Source: Sphingomonadales bacterium (lineage in GTDB: Bacteria; Pseudomonadota; Alphaproteobacteria; Sphingomonadales; Sphingomonadaceae). Taken from it: DNA of 7,572 nt. The notes under the pieces are model-generated. The model saw only the letters and a program-made list of their open reading frames with translations, was not told the DNA's origin and ran no database searches. The stretch lies in contig JANYCM010000139.1 in the NCBI GenBank assembly GCA_025360285.1, positions 1 to 7,572 of the forward strand. The letters run 5' to 3'. Numbering within the stretch: position 1 is the first letter of the stretch; the number at the start of each line of letters is the position of its first letter. The translations under genes and the position numbers were made by a program. Of the stretch, positions 1 through 7,110 are shown piece by piece.

Positions 1-1275
1 CTTGTCGACCTTGCGGCCGTCCATGTCGGCGATTTCGAACTTCCAACGCTTGAGGATGAAGCTTTCGCCGGTTTCGGGCAGATGCCGGAAATGTTCGAGG
101 ACAAAGCCGGCGACGGTTTCGTAATCGCGGGCTTCGGGGAGATCGAAGCCCAGCCGATCGGCCATTTCATCGGCGGGCAGGGCGCCGGAGAACAGCCACG
201 AGCCATCGTCGCGCTCGACGGCGGGCGGGTCGTTGAAATCGTCGATATCGCTGCGGAATTCGCCGGCGATGGCGGCGAGCAGATCGGCCGGTGTGACGAT
301 GCCTTCGAAATGGCCATATTCATCATGAACCAGCGCGATCGGGATTACCGCATCGCGGAGCACCGCCAGCGCATCGACAGCATCGATGACATCGGGGATT
401 ACCGGCGCCGGCCGCGCCAGCGCCGCGATATCCAGCGGCCGGCCTTCGATCAGCACCTGCACGACATCGCGTGCCTGCAAGACGCCGATAATGTTATCGA
501 CACTGCCGCGCGCCACCGGCAGGCGGGTGTGCGGGCTGGCCGCCAGGTGCGCGCGGATGGCGGCATCGTCCATGTCGGCGTCGATCCAGTCAATTTCGCC
601 GCGCGGTGTCATCACGCCGCGCACCCGGCGATCGGCAAGGCGCATGATGCCCGAAATCATCTGGCGCTCGCTTTCCTCGATGATGCCGGCGGTCTCGGCT
701 TCCTGCACCACCGATCGCAATTCCTCCTCGGTCACCGCATGGTCGGCATCGCGGCGCTGGCCGAGCAGCCGGAACACCAGTGCCGATGACCGATCGAGCG
801 CCCAGGCAAAGGGTGCCGATAATTTCGTCAAAATCTCCATCGCCGGGGCCACGGCGGTGGCAATCGCTTCGGGCGATCGCAGCGCGAACTGCTTGGGCAC
901 CAATTCGCCGATGATCAGCGAGACATAGGTGATGATGACGATGACAATGGAAAGCCCGATGTCATCGGCGAGATGCGGCGCCACCCCGAACCAGGCGGTC
1001 AGCCGCGCCGCGACCGGCGTGCCCAGCGCCTCCCCCGAAAAGGCGCCGTTGACGATGGCGACCAGCGTGATGCCGATCTGCGCCGATGACAGGAATTTCG
1101 CCGGATCGGCCGCCAGGCGCAACGCTGCCGCCGCCCCGCGGCTGCCACTGGCCGCCAGCCCGCGCAGCCGCGGCCGCCGCGATGACACGATCGCCAGTTC
1201 CGACATCGCCAAAAGGCCGTTGATCAGGATCAGCACGAAGATGATCGCGGCGTCGGACCAGGGAAAAGGCTGCAT
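1..1275 (-). CDS. CorC/hemolysin-family (CNNM-like) DUF21-CBS membrane protein, 3' end cut by window
   Basis: The frame reads 425 codons from ATG at 1275 to the window edge with no stop; family members are usually about 430 residues or a little longer, so only a short tail is missing. Residues 1-190 look like a DUF21 membrane domain: hydrophobic stretches near 10-30, 62-85 and 105-125, the segment MSELAIVSSRR near 24-34, and GELVPK near 123-128, which is typical of DUF21. Two CBS repeats follow (about 205-325), with VMTPR near 221 and GIVTPADLL near 325-333, then a CorC_HlyC domain (about 355 to the end). A GGAG ribosome site at 1282-1279 sits just before the ATG and decides the start. The family lies in the inner membrane and is linked to magnesium or cobalt efflux or tolerance; the name hemolysin is historical and no toxin role is implied. 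It is divergent from the lipoprotein gene. Family call firm, substrate unknown. Confidence 0.93.
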   Translation of the reverse strand, partial: MQPFPWSDAAIIFVLILINGLLAMSELAIVSSRRPRLRGLAASGSRGAAAALRLAADPAKFLSSAQIGITLVAIVNGAFSGEALGTPVAARLTAWFGVAPHLADDIGLSIVIVIITYVSLIIGELVPKQFALRSPEAIATAVAPAMEILTKLSAPFAWALDRSSALVFRLLGQRRDADHAVTEEELRSVVQEAETAGIIEESERQMISGIMRLADRRVRGVMTPRGEIDWIDADMDDAAIRAHLAASPHTRLPVARGSVDNIIGVLQARDVVQVLIEGRPLDIAALARPAPVIPDVIDAVDALAVLRDAVIPIALVHDEYGHFEGIVTPADLLAAIAGEFRSDIDDFNDPPAVERDDGSWLFSGALPADEMADRLGFDLPEARDYETVAGFVLEHFRHLPETGESFILKRWKFEIADMDGRKVDK

Positions 1276-1438
1276 CGGCTCCAAAGGGCAGCGCGGGGCC
1301 AGGCTGCCCGCTCAGGGGGATGATAGGGACAAAAGCCGGCGGCGCGAAGGGGTCGTTCATCGAATGGTCAGCAAAAATCATTAACCACGCAGCGGTATCG
1401 GCGCAGGTGACGTATCTGTGCCATCAGGAGTTTGTGTA

Positions 1439-2152
1439 ATGGCCCTCAAAACCCGCTTAATCGCCTTTTCGCTGGCTTCAACGCTGGCACTCAGCGGCTG
1501 TGTCACCGATCCCAATACCGGCCAGCAGACACTGTCCAAGGCCGGCGGCGGGGCGCTGATCGGGGCTGGGTCCGGCGCCTTGCTGGGCGCCATATTGGGT
1601 GGCCGCAACAACCGCACGGAAACCATCATCGGCGCCGGCATCGGCGCCATCGCCGGCGGTGCCATTGGCGGTTACATGGACAAGCAGGAACGCGAACTGC
1701 GCGCCCGCACCGCCAATACCGGTATCGAGGTGGAACGCCGCGGCGAGGAGATCAACCTGCGCCTGCCCTCGGGCATCAGCTTCGATTTCAATTCGGCGAC
1801 CGTCCGCCCGGAATTCCGCCCGGTGCTCGATCAGGTGGCGCAGACCCTGGCGTCGTACCAATCGACCTTCATCGATGTGTCAGGTCATACCGATGCGATC
1901 GGCACCGACGCCGTCAACCAGCGCCTGTCCGAAGCCCGCGCCACCGCCGTTGCCGATTATTTGTCCTATCAAGGCGTCAACCGCGCCCGCATCGCGACGC
2001 GCGGCTATGGCAAGCAATTCCCCATCGCCACCAACGACACCGAAGCCGGCCGCGCCCAGAACCGCCGCGTCGAAATCAAGCTGTCCCCGGTCAGCGACCA
2101 GGATGTCCGCGGCCGGCCGGGCTATTCACAGCGGCCGGGCCAGCCGGGGTAG
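1439..2152 (+). CDS. OmpA-family lipoprotein with glycine-zipper domain (YiaD-like)
   Basis: The protein has 237 residues. It begins with a lipoprotein signal: a basic start (MALKTR), a hydrophobic core, and the lipobox LSGC with the acylated cysteine at residue 21. Residues 36-80 form a glycine zipper, rich in GxxxG-type spacing (for example GAGIGAIAGGAIGG). Residues about 110-216 are an OmpA C-terminal peptidoglycan-binding domain: FDFNSATVRPEF, SGHTD with Asp152, and NQRLSEARA with Arg167, the two residues that in this family contact diaminopimelate of peptidoglycan. The tail is short and rich in Gly, Pro and Gln. The likely role is an outer-membrane lipoprotein tethering the envelope to peptidoglycan. 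An in-frame ATG at 1418 would put seven residues before the signal; AGGAG at 1426-1430 with an 8-base gap points to the ATG at 1439. It converges on vapC. Confidence 0.93.
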   Translation: MALKTRLIAFSLASTLALSGCVTDPNTGQQTLSKAGGGALIGAGSGALLGAILGGRNNRTETIIGAGIGAIAGGAIGGYMDKQERELRARTANTGIEVERRGEEINLRLPSGISFDFNSATVRPEFRPVLDQVAQTLASYQSTFIDVSGHTDAIGTDAVNQRLSEARATAVADYLSYQGVNRARIATRGYGKQFPIATNDTEAGRAQNRRVEIKLSPVSDQDVRGRPGYSQRPGQPG

Positions 2153-2168
2153 GGCGCAGCTGGCGGCC
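2133..2168 (+). other. Inverted repeat across the lipoprotein stop codon, possible weak transcript end
   Basis: GGCC (2133-2136) and GCCAGC (2139-2144) pair with GCTGGC (2159-2164) and GGCC (2165-2168), giving ten pairs with a two-base GG bulge and a 14-base loop that contains the TAG stop. It fills the space before the convergent vapC stop at 2173-2171. No T-run follows on either strand, so it is not a canonical intrinsic terminator. In GC-rich DNA such a hairpin can arise by chance. Confidence 0.3.
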
Positions 2169-2170
2169 TG

Positions 2171-2557
2171 TCATTGCAGACGATAGGGCGCGATGGTGCC
2201 TGGCAGCAATGTCATGGCGTCGTCGCGTGTCAGCAATGGCAGGCCAAGCTCGCCGGCGGTTGCTGCCACCAGAGCATCGGGCAGTTTCAGCCGGTGCTGC
2301 TGGCAAACAAGCGCCGCGCGGTCGGCGATCGCCACTGTCACGTCGCACATCAGGCACACCGCCAACAATTTTTCGGCGGCGAGGCGCGATCGCTCATCAC
2401 GAACGCCGACCAATATTTCCGACCGTGTGATGACGCTTACATAGCGGGCGGGAATGGCGGCGAACACCGCATGAGCTTCTGGTCGACGGTTCAGAAAATC
2501 GATCAGAATGTTGCTGTCAAATAAGGCACTGTCGGGCAATATGCCGGTCCGTGTCAC
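2171..2557 (-). CDS. vapC: VapC-type PIN-domain toxin (ribonuclease)
   Basis: This is a 128-residue PIN-domain protein, the usual size for a VapC toxin. The acidic metal-binding residues are in the expected places: Asp14 in LFDSNILIDFLN, Glu47 in TRSEILVG, Asp94 in LKLPDALVAATA, and Asp112 (or 113) in LLTRDD, so the active site looks intact. VapC toxins are magnesium-dependent endoribonucleases that cut tRNA or rRNA and slow growth when free of their antitoxin; the target here cannot be read from sequence. I chose the GTG at 2557: it overlaps the TGA stop of vapB as GTGA, the standard arrangement for translational coupling. The frame is open upstream to an ATG at 2656, but that start would lie deep inside vapB and add 33 residues unlike a PIN domain. 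The gene ends 18 bases from the convergent lipoprotein stop. Confidence 0.9.
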   Translation of the reverse strand: MTRTGILPDSALFDSNILIDFLNRRPEAHAVFAAIPARYVSVITRSEILVGVRDERSRLAAEKLLAVCLMCDVTVAIADRAALVCQQHRLKLPDALVAATAGELGLPLLTRDDAMTLLPGTIAPYRLQ

Positions 2558-2820
2558 CGTGTTTCCGGCTCCGGCAAAATGGCGTTGGGGCGATCGTCCC
2601 ATTCGGCGCGAATGGCGCGCTGATACGCCAGCCCATCGACGCCGAAATGGTCCCAACCACCAAAGGCCTCATCAAGCGCCTGCATGTCGGCGGCTTTTTC
2701 GGCTGCCAGCAGGCGGTTGATTCCCTGCCGCACGGCCTCGGCACGCGACCAGGACTTGCGGCGCGCCAGTGCATCGAGCGCCGAAATCTTGTCGTCAGGA
2801 ATATCAACCAATGTACGCAT
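2554..2820 (-). CDS. vapB: VapB-type ribbon-helix-helix antitoxin
   Basis: The 88-residue product starts with a short strand and two helices typical of the CopG/ribbon-helix-helix DNA-binding fold: RTLVDIPDD, then ISALDALARRKSWSRAEAVRQ, then INRLLA (residues 2-39). The acidic and Trp-containing C-terminal half (about 40-88, including FGGWDHFGVDG) would be the part that wraps and blocks the toxin. Antitoxins of this kind bind VapC and, alone or as the complex, repress their own promoter. The stop overlaps the GTG start of the toxin gene. ATG at 2820 is the first start in this frame. There is no clear Shine-Dalgarno before it, but a -10-like box ends six bases upstream, so translation may be leaderless. 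It lies 52 bases after the pheT stop, in the same direction. Confidence 0.88.
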   Translation of the reverse strand: MRTLVDIPDDKISALDALARRKSWSRAEAVRQGINRLLAAEKAADMQALDEAFGGWDHFGVDGLAYQRAIRAEWDDRPNAILPEPETR

Positions 2821-2826
2821 AGCCGA

Positions 2827-2836
2827 ATGATATCAT
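2827..2836. promoter_or_regulatory. Candidate VapB/VapBC operator palindrome
   Basis: ATGATATCAT is a perfect 10-base palindrome that covers the predicted -10 box of vapBC. Ribbon-helix-helix antitoxins commonly bind short palindromes over their own promoter, so binding here would block RNA polymerase. The match in position is suggestive; the site itself is short. Confidence 0.45.
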
Positions 2837-2855
2837 CCAGTCGCTGCGATAACAA
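2827..2855 (-). promoter_or_regulatory. Predicted vapBC promoter, possibly leaderless
   Basis: On the minus strand, TTGTTA (2855-2850) and TATCAT (2832-2827) are separated by exactly 17 bases. The -10 box matches the consensus at five of six positions and the -35 at four of six. Transcription would start near 2820, at or next to the A of the vapB ATG. This is a prediction from spacing and consensus only. Confidence 0.5.
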
Positions 2856-2872
2856 GTTTCAAATTGTTGTCG

Positions 2873-5284
2873 TCATCCTCGCAGTACCGCCCCCAGCTTC
2901 GCCGCTGCCGCAATGACCGATGCCGAAACCGCCTCGATTTCGGCATCGGTCAGCGTTGCGCCAACCGGCTGCAACGTCACTTCAATGGCGAGGCTGACCT
3001 TGCCTGCCCCGATCGCTGGTCCCGCGAAGCGATCGAACAGCCGTACGCCGGTGATCAGCGCCTTGTCGGCACCCATTGCCGCACGCACCAGCACGTCGGC
3101 GGCGAGCGTTTCATCGGCAACAAAGGCGAAATCGCGCGTCACCGCCTGCAACGCCGGCGGCGCATAGGTGCCGCGGCCCTTGCGCCCGCGCGCCGGTGGC
3201 AGCGCATCGAGATAGAGTTCGACCGCCGCGATGCCGCCCTTCAGGTCGAACGCTGCTACTGTCGCCGGGTGCAGCAGCCCGAAATCGGCAAGCGCCACCT
3301 TGCCCAATACCAGCCGCCCGCTGCGGCCGGGATGCCACCAGCCACTGACCGGCGGCGCTACTTGCAGGCGATCGACCGGCGCGCCCGCCGCCGCCAGGGC
3401 CGCCAGCGCTTCCGCCTTGGCGTCATAGGCATCAAAACCCGTCGCCGGCCCGCTGCGCCAGTCCCGCCCGCGTGCTTCGCCGGCCAGCAGCAGTGCTGCC
3501 GTCGCATGTTCGCCATCGGCCAGATAGCGCTGGCCGATTTCGAACAGCCGCACCGACGCCTGGCCGCGATCGGCATTGCGCTTCGCCGCCGCCAGCAGGC
3601 CGGGCAACAGCGAGGGCCGCATCGCCGCCATATCGGCCGAAATCGGGTTGGCCAAAGTCCAGGCCGTCCCGCCAAAGGCCTCGGCCTCGCGCGGTGGCAG
3701 GAAGCTCCAGGTGATTGCTTCATCGGCGCCGCGTGCTGCCAGCGCCCGCCGCAACCGGCGTTCCAGCTTCTGCGCCGGGGTCGCCGTCGGCAGGGCAACG
3801 CCATCGATCCGCGGCAACGGTGCTGCCGTGACCCGGTCAAGGCCATGGATGCGCACGACTTCCTCGACAAGATCGGCCTCGCCGTCCCAGCTTTCGCTGG
3901 CGCCGGCGACGCCGACATCGCGCCGCCAACTTGGCACGGTGACGGCCCAGACATCGCCGCGCGTTACGCCAAAGCCCAGCCGCGTCAGGATATCCGCCTG
4001 TTCGTCCGCGGCGACATCGATGCCGGCGAGGCCGAGCACCCGCGACGGGCGATAGTGCACCGTCTTGGCCGCAACCGGCGCCTGGCCGGCGCGGCTAACC
4101 TCGCTCGCCGTGCCGCCGCACAATGCCAGCACCAGATGCGTCGCGATCGCCAGCCCGTCATCCAGAAACGCCGGATCGACCCCGCGTTCGAACCGTGTGC
4201 GGGCGTCGCTGGTCAGCAGCAGTTTCTGCCCGGTGCGCGCGATGCCCTCGGGCTCGAAATAGGCACATTCGATCAGCACGTCGGTGGTGGTAGCCGAACA
4301 ACCCGAACTCATGCCGCCCATGATGCCGCCGATGTCGTGCACCTCGCGGTTGTCGGCGATCACCGTCATGCTGGCGTCAACGCCATAGGTCTTGCCATTG
4401 AGCGCCTGCACCTGTTCGCCGGCGAGCGCCTTGCGCGCCACAAGCGGGCCAGCGAGCCTGGCGCGATCATAAACATGCAGCGGCCGGCCCAGATCGAACA
4501 TGATGAAGTTGGTGATATCGACCAGCGCCGAAATCGGCTTTTGCCCGATCGCCCGCAGTTTCTGCTGCAACCAGGCCGGCGACGGCCCATTGGTCACGCC
4601 GCTGACGGTGCAGGCAAAGAACGCCGGACAGCCGGCCGGATCGTCGGTGCGCACATCCGGCCCCGGCCCGGCGCGCGGCACGGCGAAATCGGCAACCCGA
4701 TACGCCTCGGCCAGCGGCTTCAACCGGCCCAGGCCCGCCGCCGCCAGATCGCGCGCGATGCCGCGCACCCCCATGCAATCCTGGCGGTTCGGCGTGATCG
4801 CCACATCGAACACCGGATCGGCCAGACCAGCCCAATCAATATAGCGCACGCCAACGGGCGCATCGTCCGGCAGCGCGATGATACCGTCATGTTCCTCGCT
4901 CAATTCCAGCTCGCGCATCGAACACATCATGCCGCGCGATTCGACGCCGCGGATCGCCGCCACTTTCAGCATGATCCCGCTGCCCGGCACGAACGTCCCC
5001 GGCGCGCCGAACACGCCCTTCATGCCGGCGCGCGCATTCGGCGCGCCGCACACCACCTGCACCGGGGCACCGGTGCCGGTATCGACGCTCAGTACCTGCA
5101 ATTTGTCGGCCTGGGGATGCGGCCCGGCGGTCAGGACATGGGCGATGGTGAACGCGGCGAGCTTTGCCGTCGGGTCATCAATCCCATCGACCTCCAGCCC
5201 GCAGGCCGTCAGCCCCGCTGCGATCTCATCGACCGAGGCAGTGGTTTCCAGATGCTCCTTGAGCCAGGACAGGGTGAACTTCAT
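2873..5284 (-). CDS. pheT: Phenylalanyl-tRNA synthetase beta subunit
   Basis: At 803 residues this is a full-length bacterial PheT. The order is: N-terminal domain with MKFTLSWLKEHL; EMAP-like tRNA-binding domain (about 40-148, with HPQADKLQVL and VCGAPNAR); B3/4 editing domain (about 210-385, with DITNFIMFDLGRPLHVYD); B5 domain (about 405-480, with DLVEEVVRIHG); catalytic-like core (about 490-690); and C-terminal FDX-ACB anticodon-binding domain (about 709-802, starting PPALQAVTRDFAFV). With PheS it forms the cytosolic alpha2-beta2 enzyme that charges tRNA-Phe; the beta subunit binds tRNA and edits mischarged tyrosine. The ATG overlaps the pheS TGA as ATGA, so translation is probably coupled. 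One oddity is roughly ten extra residues in B5 between PSWRRD and EADLVEE. No terminator is seen after the stop. Confidence 0.98.
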   Translation of the reverse strand: MKFTLSWLKEHLETTASVDEIAAGLTACGLEVDGIDDPTAKLAAFTIAHVLTAGPHPQADKLQVLSVDTGTGAPVQVVCGAPNARAGMKGVFGAPGTFVPGSGIMLKVAAIRGVESRGMMCSMRELELSEEHDGIIALPDDAPVGVRYIDWAGLADPVFDVAITPNRQDCMGVRGIARDLAAAGLGRLKPLAEAYRVADFAVPRAGPGPDVRTDDPAGCPAFFACTVSGVTNGPSPAWLQQKLRAIGQKPISALVDITNFIMFDLGRPLHVYDRARLAGPLVARKALAGEQVQALNGKTYGVDASMTVIADNREVHDIGGIMGGMSSGCSATTTDVLIECAYFEPEGIARTGQKLLLTSDARTRFERGVDPAFLDDGLAIATHLVLALCGGTASEVSRAGQAPVAAKTVHYRPSRVLGLAGIDVAADEQADILTRLGFGVTRGDVWAVTVPSWRRDVGVAGASESWDGEADLVEEVVRIHGLDRVTAAPLPRIDGVALPTATPAQKLERRLRRALAARGADEAITWSFLPPREAEAFGGTAWTLANPISADMAAMRPSLLPGLLAAAKRNADRGQASVRLFEIGQRYLADGEHATAALLLAGEARGRDWRSGPATGFDAYDAKAEALAALAAAGAPVDRLQVAPPVSGWWHPGRSGRLVLGKVALADFGLLHPATVAAFDLKGGIAAVELYLDALPPARGRKGRGTYAPPALQAVTRDFAFVADETLAADVLVRAAMGADKALITGVRLFDRFAGPAIGAGKVSLAIEVTLQPVGATLTDAEIEAVSASVIAAAAKLGAVLRG

Positions 5285-6360
5285 GCCCCCACTCCCGCGG
5301 CGATCGTCGGCACATCAAAGGCCGAAAAGCCATGATGCTTCAACCAGCGCAGATCGGCATCGAAGAACGCGCGCAGGTCGGTCATGCCATATTTCAGCAT
5401 GGCCAGCCGATCGACCCCGGTGCCAAAGGCGAAGCCCTGATATTCGGTCGGGTCCAGCCCACAGGCGGCGATGACACGCGGGTGGACCATGCCGCTGCCC
5501 AGCACTTCCAGCCATTTGTCGACATCGCCTGCCGCTGCCGGCTTGCCGGTTTTTGACGAATAACCGACATCGACTTCGACCGACGGCTCGGTGAAGGGGA
5601 AATAGCTCGGGCGGAAGCGCAAGGTCACGTCATTAACCTCGAAGAACGCCTTGATGAAGGTTTCCAGCGTCCAGCGCAGTTGCGCGAGGGTGGTGCCGCG
5701 ATCGATGACCAGGCCTTCGATCTGGTGGAACATCGGCGTATGGGTCGCGTCGCTGTCGGACCTGTACACCCGCCCCGGCGCGATGATGCGAATCGGCGGC
5801 GTCTGCGTCATCATCGTGCGGATCTGCACCGGTGAGGTATGGGTGCGCAGCAGCATCTTGCGGCCGTCGGCGTCCATGTCCGGGAAATAGAAAGTATCGT
5901 GCATCGCCCGCGCCGGATGGGTTTCCGGGATGTTGAGCGCGCTGAAATTATGCCAATCGTCCTCGATCTCCGGGCCGGTTGCGACGGCAAAGCCCAGGTC
6001 GGCGAAGATTTCCGCCAGTTCGTCCATCACCTGGCTGACCGGATGGATGCTGCCGACCAGCGCCGGTGCCACCGGCAGCGTCATGTCCTGCCGCTCGGCC
6101 ACCAGCCGCGCATTCAGCGCCGCCGCCTCAAGTTCGGCCTTGCGCGCCGTCAGCGCCGCGGTAACGGCCTCGCGCAGGCCATTGAAACGCGGCCCCTGCG
6201 CCTGGCGCTCCTCGGGCGCCATGCCGCCCAGCGTCTTCAACAGCGCCGTCACTGACCCGGATTTGCCCATCGCGGCAACGCGCACCGCCTCCAGCGCCTC
6301 GGGCGCGGCCGCGGCGGCGATCTGGGCCAGAATGTCTGCCTGTAAAGTTTCGGTGGTCAT
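5281..6360 (-). CDS. pheS: Phenylalanyl-tRNA synthetase alpha subunit
   Basis: The 359-residue product holds an N-terminal helical, coiled-coil-like part (about 1-95) that in the family contacts tRNA, then the class II catalytic domain. Visible landmarks are HPVSQVMDELAEIF (106-119, motif 1 region), THTSPVQIRTM (173-183), GRVYRSDSDATHTPMFHQIEG (196-216, motif 2), FRPSYFPFTEPSVEVDVG (249-266) and GFAFGTGVDRLAMLKYG (309-325, motif 3). Ala311 lines up with Ala294 of the E. coli enzyme, the residue that shapes the phenylalanine pocket. It activates phenylalanine with ATP and transfers it to tRNA-Phe. The frame stays open upstream to 6609, but that part crosses a terminator and rplT; GGGGAG five bases before the ATG at 6360, and the start MTTETLQADILAQI, settle the true start. 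It is followed by pheT with a four-base overlap. Confidence 0.97.
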   Translation of the reverse strand: MTTETLQADILAQIAAAAAPEALEAVRVAAMGKSGSVTALLKTLGGMAPEERQAQGPRFNGLREAVTAALTARKAELEAAALNARLVAERQDMTLPVAPALVGSIHPVSQVMDELAEIFADLGFAVATGPEIEDDWHNFSALNIPETHPARAMHDTFYFPDMDADGRKMLLRTHTSPVQIRTMMTQTPPIRIIAPGRVYRSDSDATHTPMFHQIEGLVIDRGTTLAQLRWTLETFIKAFFEVNDVTLRFRPSYFPFTEPSVEVDVGYSSKTGKPAAAGDVDKWLEVLGSGMVHPRVIAACGLDPTEYQGFAFGTGVDRLAMLKYGMTDLRAFFDADLRWLKHHGFSAFDVPTIAAGVGA

Positions 6361-6400
6361 CGTCTCTCCCCGGGGCGTGCCGGTTACAGGGTCAAAGCCC

Positions 6401-6441
6401 AAAACAAAAGGGGCGCGGAAGGTTGCCCTTCCGCGCCCCTT
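6401..6441 (-). terminator. Strong intrinsic terminator after rplT
   Basis: Read on the minus strand, bases 6441-6427 and 6422-6408 form a perfect 15-pair, mostly GC stem closed by a GCAA tetraloop (6426-6423, GNRA type). The run TTTTGTTTT (6409-6401) follows at once; its first two T overlap the end of the stem. On the plus strand the 3' arm is followed by GATGTCC, not T, so it works in one direction only. It lies between the rplT stop and the pheS start, 40 bases before the pheS ATG. Confidence 0.93.
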
Positions 6442-6463
6442 GATGTCCTTGTCGTCGATGCTG

Positions 6464-6835
6464 TTACGCAGCGATCTTGGCATCAAGCGCGGCCTGGGCC
6501 TGCGCGATGATGGCCTTAAAGGTTTCGGGTTCGTGCATCGCCATGTCGGCCATGATCTTGCGATCAATCTCGATGCCGGCAAGCTTGGTGCCGTGCATGA
6601 ACACCCCATAGGTCAGGCCCTGTTCGCGCACCGCAGCGTTGATGCGCTGGATCCAGATGGCGCGGAAGCTGCGCTTCTTAACCTTGCGATCGCGATAGGC
6701 ATATTGCCCGGCCTTTTCCACCGCCTGCTTGGCGATGCGGATGGTGTTCTTGCGGCGGCCGTAATAGCCCTTCGCCTGATCAAGAATGCGTTTATGACGA
6801 GCCTTGGTCGTCGTACCACGTTTGACGCGTGCCAT
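6464..6835 (-). CDS. rplT: 50S ribosomal protein L20
   Basis: The 123-residue protein is typical L20, a little longer than the common 118-120 residues. It opens with MARVKRGTTTKARHKRILDQAKGYYGRRKNT in family style (basic N-terminal arm, residues 1-60), then RAIWIQRINAAVREQGLTYGVFM (about 59-81) and a helical C-terminus. L20 binds 23S rRNA early in 50S assembly and in several bacteria represses translation of its own operon. The Shine-Dalgarno AGGAGG overlaps the rpmI stop codon (TAGGAGG), eight bases before the ATG; the two genes are 12 bases apart and surely share a message. A strong terminator follows. Confidence 0.98.
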   Translation of the reverse strand: MARVKRGTTTKARHKRILDQAKGYYGRRKNTIRIAKQAVEKAGQYAYRDRKVKKRSFRAIWIQRINAAVREQGLTYGVFMHGTKLAGIEIDRKIMADMAMHEPETFKAIIAQAQAALDAKIAA

Positions 6836-6847
6836 TTACCGGCCCTC

Positions 6848-7051
6848 CTATTTCAGGCCGTACGGCGCCCAGAGCTTGATCGTCGGGGTATCCGACTTGG
6901 CAAGCACCGAGGTTCCGCGATTCTGGCGAATATATTTGGCATTATGGCTGATCAGACGGTGACGCTTGCCAGCGACGCCGTGCTTGACCTTGCCGGACGC
7001 GGTGATCTTGAAGCGTTTCTTCACACCGCTCTTGGTCTTGAGCTTGGGCAT
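6848..7051 (-). CDS. rpmI: 50S ribosomal protein L35
   Basis: The 67-residue, strongly basic protein is complete and family-typical: MPKLKTKSGVKKRFKITASGK at the start, then KRHRLISHNAKYIRQNRGT in the middle. L35 is a small 50S subunit protein that sits on 23S rRNA. TAAGGAG lies five bases before the ATG, giving a strong ribosome site. It is the first gene of the rpmI-rplT unit. In many bacteria infC stands directly upstream; here the upstream neighbour is instead a divergent AsmA-family gene, so rpmI must have its own promoter in the 165-base gap. Confidence 0.98.
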   Translation of the reverse strand: MPKLKTKSGVKKRFKITASGKVKHGVAGKRHRLISHNAKYIRQNRGTSVLAKSDTPTIKLWAPYGLK

Positions 7052-7075
7052 TTTGTCTCCTTAAGACGCATCATT

Positions 7076-7110
7076 GAACCGCCACGGCAGCCCATTCAGC
7101 CGGGCGGTTC
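7076..7110 (-). promoter_or_regulatory. Hairpin in the rpmI-rplT leader, candidate autoregulatory element
   Basis: On the minus strand GAACCGCC (7110-7103) and CGGC (7102-7099) pair with GCCG (7088-7085) and GGCGGTTC (7083-7076), giving 12 pairs with a single bulged T (7084) and a 10-base loop. It lies 11 bases upstream of the TTAAGGAG ribosome site of rpmI and downstream of the predicted promoter, so it would be in the 5' untranslated RNA. No T-run follows, so it is not an intrinsic terminator. L20 is a known autorepressor in other bacteria, which makes a protein-binding leader plausible but unproven here. Confidence 0.55.

Noticed and set aside
962..1381. A 139-codon minus-strand frame starting at 1381
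   Set aside because: It is out of frame with the DUF21/CBS protein, which clearly occupies this region with membrane helices and a GGAG site before 1275.
2864..5335. An 823-codon open frame on the plus strand, antisense to pheT
   Set aside because: It mirrors pheT codon by codon, is rich in Arg, Gln and His low-complexity runs, and shows no domain. Long antisense open frames are expected opposite GC-rich genes with biased third positions.
6361..6463. A PheM-like Phe-rich leader peptide for attenuation of pheST
   Set aside because: The T-run can be read as Phe-Cys-Phe in one frame, but no ATG or GTG starts it and no alternative stem is evident.
6361..6609. Extension of the pheS frame to an ATG at 6609, which would give 442 residues
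   Set aside because: The added 83 codons cross the terminator and the end of rplT, and read as an out-of-frame shadow. The ATG at 6360 has a good ribosome site and the family N-terminus.
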